This document shows positions 57,193 to 64,000 of a stretch of DNA of 64,000 nt, one piece after another. The translations under genes and the position numbers were made by a program. Source of the stretch: Blakeslea trispora (Eukaryota > Mucoromycota > Mucoromycetes > Mucorales > Choanephoraceae); NCBI GenBank assembly GCA_025331445.1, contig JAIWNE010000015.1:1-64000 (forward strand), in the 5' to 3' direction. The number at the start of each line of letters is the position of its first letter. Positions within the stretch are counted from its first letter, which is position 1. A model generated the notes under the pieces. That model searched no databases. It saw nothing but the letters and a program-made list of their open reading frames with translations, and had not been told where the DNA came from.

Positions 57193-60100
57193 CACTTCCT
57201 TTCCGACCTTTGTCTCTTATTGACCGAGTAATGAGTCTATGATGCTTTCTTTCAAAGGAAAACAAAAGAGATAGAAAGAGAGAACAAAAGGAAAGAAATA
57301 TGTTGAAAGATCGGATATTAATGAATAGAGAAATTACAGGGACAATAAAAAAATGAATGAAATTAAAGTATTTAATAAAGCGAAGGGGAACAAAAGGAAG
57401 AGGGGGAGAAAAAGAAAGTTAAAGCAGGACTGTTACACAATAGTTTAAAGTCATTTATGCCAAAATATACAAGCTTCTTTTGAGTTAAGAATAGGGAACT
57501 CGAATGTAGTAAAAGTATCCATGACAACTCATTGAGATTTTGGTTGTTATTTTCTTATTCAGGCTACGCTGCCTCATGAACATTCAAAAACAGCCTCAAC
57601 TGTCTTCCCGTCCTTAAAACGCTTATAAACTTTCTTTGTTGTTTTTTGGAAGGGGAACTTACAGGCAGTTTATTTTAGCAGAATAGCTTACATTACACCT
57701 TAGAGTGATGTGAAATACTAAATCTACTTGATAAGAACACACATGTTTCCTTTTATTTAATAGGTAGTGAATACATATTTCGATGTTGATGAGTTGGCTT
57801 ACTTCAATTCAAAGTAGGTTTTTTTTTGTAGATCTCAAGGCTCATAAAACTAGGACAATCAATTTTTGTTATTCCTGTGCCTTTGAGAATAGAATTTTCT
57901 TGATTGATAAAGGCTTCCGTGCGATCTTTGCTGCATTGTTAAATTAAAGATCGGCTCTATTTATTATTAGACGCCTTCCCAAATTCCCAAGGAATTGTAG
58001 TACTTCAAGGCTTAGAAGGAGTGCGCTTGACAGGAAACAAGTTACTTATACCTGTCTTTTAATCTCAATAATATTGCTTTAGTAGCTTGTACGTACTTGA
58101 TGCAAGAAAGCAGCAAGGCTTCCTTTTTATTTTGCTCTCAATGCATACCTTCAGATATCTAGATACTATCCTTTCAAACAGCATATGTCTGTAAAGAATC
58201 ATAATTCGCTGCATAACATATTATACACTTCATTCTAATCAAGCTAGATGATGGATAACAACTACTGTTTCCTGTGTATCTATAATAGGTTTCAATAGCA
58301 AAAAAAAACAGGCAGCTACCTCTATGATGAACAATACTTTTTTAACACTCAAAACTTTTATCTCTTATAAGAAAAAAGAGGGGACTGTAGTAGGCATGTT
58401 TCTTGCTACCTTTAGCAATTTACCAAAAAATATATGACATAAAATTACCGAATCTAATCAATTCAACTAGCAAGTTTTTTCTCGCAGTGCTCCTGAAAGC
58501 TTTCTTACATGTTTATTCGATCTATTCGACTAGTGTTACTGGAATTAAAGAGGAGCTTATCTGTCATAGCAAAACTAAAAAAGATCATGTCGGCATAATC
58601 AATCCTCGGTATGATTTCTTTCAATCTGTTTGCTTTGTTTATATCCTACTCTTCTCATTTTATCTACCCTTTATCTCAACCATGATTTACATCAAAAGCA
58701 TTCGCCCTCCTTCTTTATGTGTTATAAATAGTAAGAAGCATTGATACAAAGTAAGGATGTTATCAACTATCATTATCAGTCAACCGGTTTGACATAATAC
58801 TATTCATTCTAAACGACCAATCTAACAATTTGATGTAAATACTTTAGAATAAAGAGCAGACATGCCGATTGATTTTCAACACTTGTTCTTCTTTTGTTTC
58901 CTTTTCTTTTTGTTAAAAAACAGAAAAAGCTAGTTGGTTCAAGGCATATGCTATTTATATTTTAATTTATGTTTCTTAGTTTTAAGTAAATTTTATTTAC
59001 CAACAAAATGTTGGTTATGATATGTTGAATAGTGGTAAAATAAAATAATAGTTGAAATGTTAGAGATAGAAAGAAAGAGCAAAATGTGGGAGATGTGAGG
59101 AAATGTGTTACTGAGGCTTTATATGAATAGAGACAAATGGTGTAGCATAACACAATTGCTGTGTTATGCCATTGTAGTAGCCAGTCATATAAATTGTTTT
59201 TCAACAAAATCATTGCACCACAGAACAATTTGTATATTTATCTTGTCTTATTAGCACCAGTTTTTGACTTGTATCATAGAGTCAGTTTACCTTTAACTCG
59301 GCGTATTGCTCTAAAAAAAAGGATCATTCAAATCTAGGGTGTGATAAAGACAATACCTCTACACAAGGGAAAAACAAAGCGTCACCCAATATGTTTGTAT
59401 TAGAGACAGGCAAATGAATAGTTGGAAATCTAAAAGAAAAAAGATCAGTTGGAAGAGAGAATATACAGCAAGAAGAGAAGAGAAAGCAGCCAGAATATGA
59501 TATACCAGATGCTGTTAGGTAGCTATTTGTATTAGATAACAATAAAAAGAAGATAAAAACGAAATCAGTACTGGGTGGCGATTATTGTAATCAAAGTGCT
59601 TGCATAAACAGAGAGAGAAAGGTTCCATGTTGTCCTTTTTGATATCAAAACTAATATGCGTTTCATTTTTTATCTCTCCCTTTACATAAGAAGAATCTTG
59701 GCTTCTCCCTCACCGCTGAGGATATTCGCGTACTAATGTATTGAAACACCTAAAGTATTGAATCAGATGCTTAATATAAGACCTGCTTGTGCTAAAGAAG
59801 ATATAGACAAAATGAATAATATCATTCTTGGAGTTAATTGAAGATGAAATTGTGCGGCTTACAAACACAATCTTTATTTGAATTTGATATAAAGCGCAAG
59901 TATATGAGCGTTAGGTGCACTTGCTAAGATCCTGTCACTCATGTTTTTTTTTACTTGTTAGTGCATTGGTGTTTTATATTTTTAAGACACTACAAGATTC
60001 AAATCTGGTTACTTAAAAAAAAATCAGCCTTCAATCTTTGTTTTTTTTTTCAGGTTTGTTGAAACTTTCAACAGATTGAAAGTCTTCAGCAACGTATGTC

Positions 60101-61437
60101 TTTGTTACGTTGCTACTCTCTACTCTTGTATTTCTCTCTTCCAAACCGCTTTGCATTCTGTTGAGGTGCAAGTATTCCTTTCTCTGCATTATTTTTTGTT
60201 TTTTTGTTGATACTATCTATTTTGCTGTCATTTTTTTTAATTATTTTCTCAAGCTTCCTTTTGGCTTAATCCAGTTGATAAGCAATGCTTAAGCTCACAA
60301 AATTTTATCATTTTTTGCAATAGAGGACAATAACATCAAGGCTATATCTGAACTGTATTGCTTTGGTATTTGATATGATTTGTGACAAGTAAGAAACGGT
60401 CCTAGGGCAATCAGAGGATCCAATGTCGCTTCAATTAAGTAACAATTCGTAACAAATATTGTTTGATGCAGCATTCTTAGTTTACTTTAAGTAGAATTCC
60501 ATCTCTACCGTTGGTAAATTGTTTCTACAAGTTTGCGCTTGGAGAAGATTTGATCACAGATACATGAGCATTAAACAACACTTTGTAGCGGTGGCAAATA
60601 TGCGATACATATTTTATAATTCTAGGCATAGATCTTGATCAATCTGATATCACATCACAGTTCAATCAGCAACGCGCAAGCTTCAAAAGCCTATGCCATA
60701 CTTTGATGTCTTCAAAACACATTGATTACTCTCAGCCAATTGAGACCAAAACATTTCCCGAAACCAAATAAGTAGAAAAAACCAGTAGCTCATTAGTCAA
60801 ATTAATTGATTTGTCTCAAGTAAAAAAGTAAATTCTGTGATATATTCACTATTGATAACAATAAAAAGTCAATCAGACCAAAAGAAAGATGTTTTTATTC
60901 AGATATATGTTTTCTGTCTCTATTTATACTATGGGAAATACTGGTATGATAACTGAGTAACTTGGGCACAATGTATACATTGCCTGTAACCTGGATACAT
61001 TGTATCCAGTGTTTGTACCGTTTGAACGCAACAGCCTGAGAATTTCATATATAGAAATAGACAGGTCACAATACGCCTAATCTGATCTTACTTTATCTTA
61101 TTGCTCTGAAAGAGGCTGTTGTATGCAACAAATTCTGTTGTTTTAGATGTTCTTCATCAGCATCACACGCTGGACCTGATGTTTTAAAGCAGAAATAGAA
61201 ATAAATAGTTTTATCCATTTTGACTAAAGCAAAGTATTAACAAGGTAGTTTTCCTTTCACCCATAGTTGGAGCTTTTGTAATAAGTTGTGATTGTTCGAA
61301 TAGATGTTAGCAAGCGTAAGTAAATAAAGTAAAAGACTCTACATTACCGGAAAGGCATAAAGTCCGGTCCGCACTATCGGACGGTCACGTGACTATATTG
61401 TGTATATATTAACCGTCAAATTCAAATTTTCAAAAAT
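57193..61437. other. Gene-poor 4.2 kb
   Basis: No supported gene. The sequence is AT-rich with homopolymers. Frames such as 58403-58744 are phenylalanine-, tyrosine- and isoleucine-rich with no motif and no splice context. Two palindromes at 60967-61010 are listed separately. A GC-rich CGGTCACGTGAC lies about 50 bp before the tRNA. Confidence 0.55.
60967..61010. repeat. Pair of short palindromes sharing ATACATTG
   Basis: CAATGTATACATTG and, about 9 bp later, CTGGATACATTGTATCCAG are both perfect palindromes (the second with a central base). They share the ATACATTG core. They could be a binding-site cluster or the end of a decayed mobile element. Confidence 0.55.
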
Positions 61438-61509
61438 GGGTTGATGGTGAAGTGGTATCATTCTCGCTTTGGGTGCGAGAGGCCCCGGGTTCAAACCCCG
61501 GTCGACCCC
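61438..61509 (+). tRNA. tRNA-Pro (anticodon TGG)
   Basis: A 72-nt cloverleaf. Acceptor stem GGGTTGA pairs with TCGACCC. D arm is TGGTGAAGTGGTATCA. Anticodon stem CTCGC/GCGAG encloses the loop TTTGGGT with anticodon TGG. T arm CCGGG-TTCAAAC-CCCGG. Internal promoter boxes are present: A box TGGTGAAGTGG and B box GGGTTCAAACC. A T-run follows at 61511-61528 as Pol III terminator. No intron. CCA is not encoded. Confidence 0.96.
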
Positions 61510-61510
61510 A

Positions 61511-61528
61511 TCTTTTGCTTTTTTGCAT
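61511..61528 (+). terminator. Pol III T-run after tRNA-Pro
   Basis: TCTTTTGCTTTTTTGC begins 2 bp after the tRNA 3' end and offers two T-runs, of four and six. Confidence 0.75.
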
Positions 61529-64000
61529 GCTTATTCGATGTTTGATTTTGGAAGTTTTACATGTTGTTAGAGGACAAAGGATAGTTTTTGCAGTAACTTG
61601 AGAAAGAGAACAAATAGATATAACAGAGCAATCAGGCAGCAAGGTTATAAGTAATGAGCACCAGGTTTTAAGTCGTCCGACTAGAGATATAAGTAAAGTA
61701 AAGAGAATAAAGTAATATAAAAGAAGAGATGTAATATATGAATACAATGATCTGTAATAAGTATCAAGGGAACTAACAACAATATGTGGATTTAGGTAGT
61801 GAATATGTCAAACTACAACCAAGCGTAAAGCAAATAAGAGAAGTAATAGTTGAGTTTATTAATAAGAGAAGATTAAAGAGTTTATATACTATTCTAAAAG
61901 AAGTCATGTTGGACTTGCAAACTAATAGTCTAAACAATCAAGTTAATGAGTCATCATGTATGGATTATTAATACATGTCTAACAGTTCTATTCATTATGA
62001 TATGGAAAGTTAGAGAAGGATTCAAATAAAGTTGTTGTGTAATAAGAGATCAAGAGGAGCTGTCAAATGGGTTGAATACCAAATAGGAAATACAAAGTTG
62101 AAGAAAGTGATATAGTAGAATGAATGTAGCGATCCAATTGAGCTTATAATAATCAAATAGAGGTAATGAGCCAAAGCGATTCTTGATATAAAATGTCAAT
62201 AATAGCAGAGGTAGAAACATAAATAAGTGTTAAATTTTATTAGAAAATAAGGAATCATAAGCGAAATAACAAGATACTGATAACAAGTACTAAACAAGGT
62301 AAGATCCATCAAAGTAAATTTTTTGTGTTCTAGTGAAAGAGATGTCAAGATAAAATAAAGCAGAAGTGATAAGCTAGAAGAAGCCGAATTTGAGAATAGA
62401 TAGTAGATAGATGAAGACAGCCTGCAAGATGTTAGATATGACAACAACTGCTTTAAGGCTTTAGTTAATCTTTTTTCCCTTCAAGACTTCATCTTCAAAT
62501 AGAGCAGTAAGATGTAAGTCAGAGAAGAGAAAGGCAAACACAAAACAAATAGATGTATAATATTAAAGTACATTGAGAAACTATAACATTGAGGAGACAT
62601 GAGACTTTACAGTACAAAGATATATGTGCATACATGAATAAAAGCGTATGCTATAATTAGACAATAAATAAGATGAGTCAGAAAGCCAAAGATTTGTGTC
62701 TAATTGAAGCATAACAAGAGATCAAAACAATTCATCGAATGAGTCAGATACTAAACAGAGAATGAACTCTTGGATTGAAAGAGCCAAAAGGAGGTTAGAA
62801 AGCAGTTGAGTACCAAGAAAGGGCCTATGCAATTTGAAGGAGTTGTCCAGAAAGCAGACTTGAGCCTTACAGAATGTTGAGCATGAAGAAATACAAACAG
62901 AAAATATAAACAATGTGTGGTTGCTGTTAATTTTTGTAGTATGACAACCATTCAAAGAACTCAAGAAATCAAGTAGATGTATGCAACCCATGTTTCTTTA
63001 AGGCAAAACATCTGTGCATTCTGTTTCAAAATAAATGTTCATTATGAGGTTATCGAGGTCTTGTTAATCAGCTTGCAAGAAGATAAAGATATAGAAACAT
63101 ATACTAGCAATCTCAACCGAAATGTTTGAGTTTAGATTGTCGAAAGTTGGTAAGGCTTACAAAGGCTCTAGTTGGGATCAATTAGTATCTTCAGTAAAAA
63201 ATTTCCACCTGAGTGTAAAGAGATTTTTTATTATTTCTCCAAAGCTTGTGACCTGTAGATCATCTTCTGGCACTAAAATGAATAGCTTCAGAGTTTGCTC
63301 AACCCTTCAAGAAAAGCCATTCTGCTGAGCTAGTACTAATGTGTTCCTTGAGCTTTTCTCCTAATAATTTTCCTTTCTTTTTTAAAATCAAGTTTGGGTT
63401 TCGGCAACGCATGTGACAACCATGTCATGTAGATCTACGACTGATGTGCAAGACTACGGTGTATATGCCTTCGACTTGATATTCACACAACCAATGGGTT
63501 TATAATCTCAATTAAGCTAAAGGTAAATGATCTTGGGTTGGTCCTTCGCTATATAGTCAGATCTCATCATTAAATATTCAAGTGCGGCTTATTATGGGTT
63601 TGTCGAGAGATACAATGTTTATCATGTATCATTTGATGACACACTTGCTTAAAACAGCACTAAAGTCATCTGAGCTCTACCGAAACTATCCAAGTCGTCT
63701 CAGTTTCTCAGGCCAAAAAAGGCTGTTTTACCTTTCGAGATAAGGATTCGATGCTATTTCAGCAACTTTATGAGAGAAGAGGGTTTGAATTAGATTTACT
63801 ATAAAGATATCTGTTATATATATCATACATGGTATAAACAGGATCTAGTTTCAATGAAGTAGTCTAGACACTGTTAATAGATTAAATGGATTTGTTGTTG
63901 AGGGGGAGAAGCGAGTCTTTGACTGATTCTACTTGGTTGCTTTTTATAGACTCCTTTTGTTAAGCAAGAGCAAGAAATAACATGTTTCTTCGTTCAAAAA
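61529..64000. other. Gene-poor right end
   Basis: About 2.5 kb with no supported gene. From about 61600 to 63000 the plus strand is unusually purine-rich (AGAAG, GATAG, AAGTAA textures), unlike the pyrimidine-rich leaders elsewhere. A broken coding-like stretch near 62810-62880 (STKKGPMQFEGVVQKADLSL) may be a remnant of an unrecognised element. Confidence 0.5.

Noticed and set aside
58403..58744. 113-codon frame
   Set aside because: Biased F/Y/I composition in AT-rich DNA, no conserved pattern, no promoter-like leader.

Overview
The window looks like nuclear DNA of an early-diverging fungus, most likely Mucoromycota. It is AT-rich with many homopolymers, most genes are split by short (about 50-90 nt) GT-AG introns, and it holds Sin3, Zn2Cys6, Trm5, presenilin and CIA30 genes together with Tc1, MULE and PIF1-type mobile DNA. 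The phylum is inferred from gene content and style; no species is assigned. Coordinates given for spliced genes run from start codon to stop codon. Exon joins were chosen by hand from splice signals plus reading-frame continuity.

Layout. 0-18.5 kb is a gene block: SIN3 corepressor (2.5-7.6 kb), an intronless wax-synthase-domain acyltransferase, a LEA2-like membrane protein, an Sds23-like CBS protein, anthranilate phosphoribosyltransferase (TRP4), and an unknown minus-strand gene whose stop codon interlocks with the TRP4 stop. 18.5-38.6 kb is a mobile-element island: two or more MITE families, a decayed DDE transposase, a decayed PIF1-like helicase, a complete Tc1/mariner element (25526-26852) with intact transposase, a 403-bp GC-rich satellite (26976-28445), and a Mutator-like transposase gene that appears fused to an OTU protease domain. 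Two copies of a PD-(D/E)XK nuclease-like gene lie in the same island; copy 1 is broken and copy 2 is intact. 38.6-57.2 kb is a second gene block: GDP-mannose pyrophosphorylase, Aurora kinase, a HAD phosphatase, CIA30/NDUFAF1, a 61-residue serine palmitoyltransferase small subunit, a large glycosylated membrane orphan, a SUN-domain protein, TRM5, a Zn2Cys6 factor, and a presenilin carrying an N-terminal MYND zinc finger. 57.2-64 kb is gene-poor and holds only a tRNA-Pro(TGG).

The housekeeping genes are tightly packed (gaps of 60-370 bp between several neighbours) but show no pathway clustering. The most unusual items are: the MYND-presenilin fusion in one continuous reading frame; the nuclease-like paralogs, whose introns 4 and 5 are identical while the exon between them, carrying the catalytic motif, differs at roughly one base in five; the MULE-OTU fusion interrupted by one stop codon and a MITE; and four GC-AG introns in three genes.
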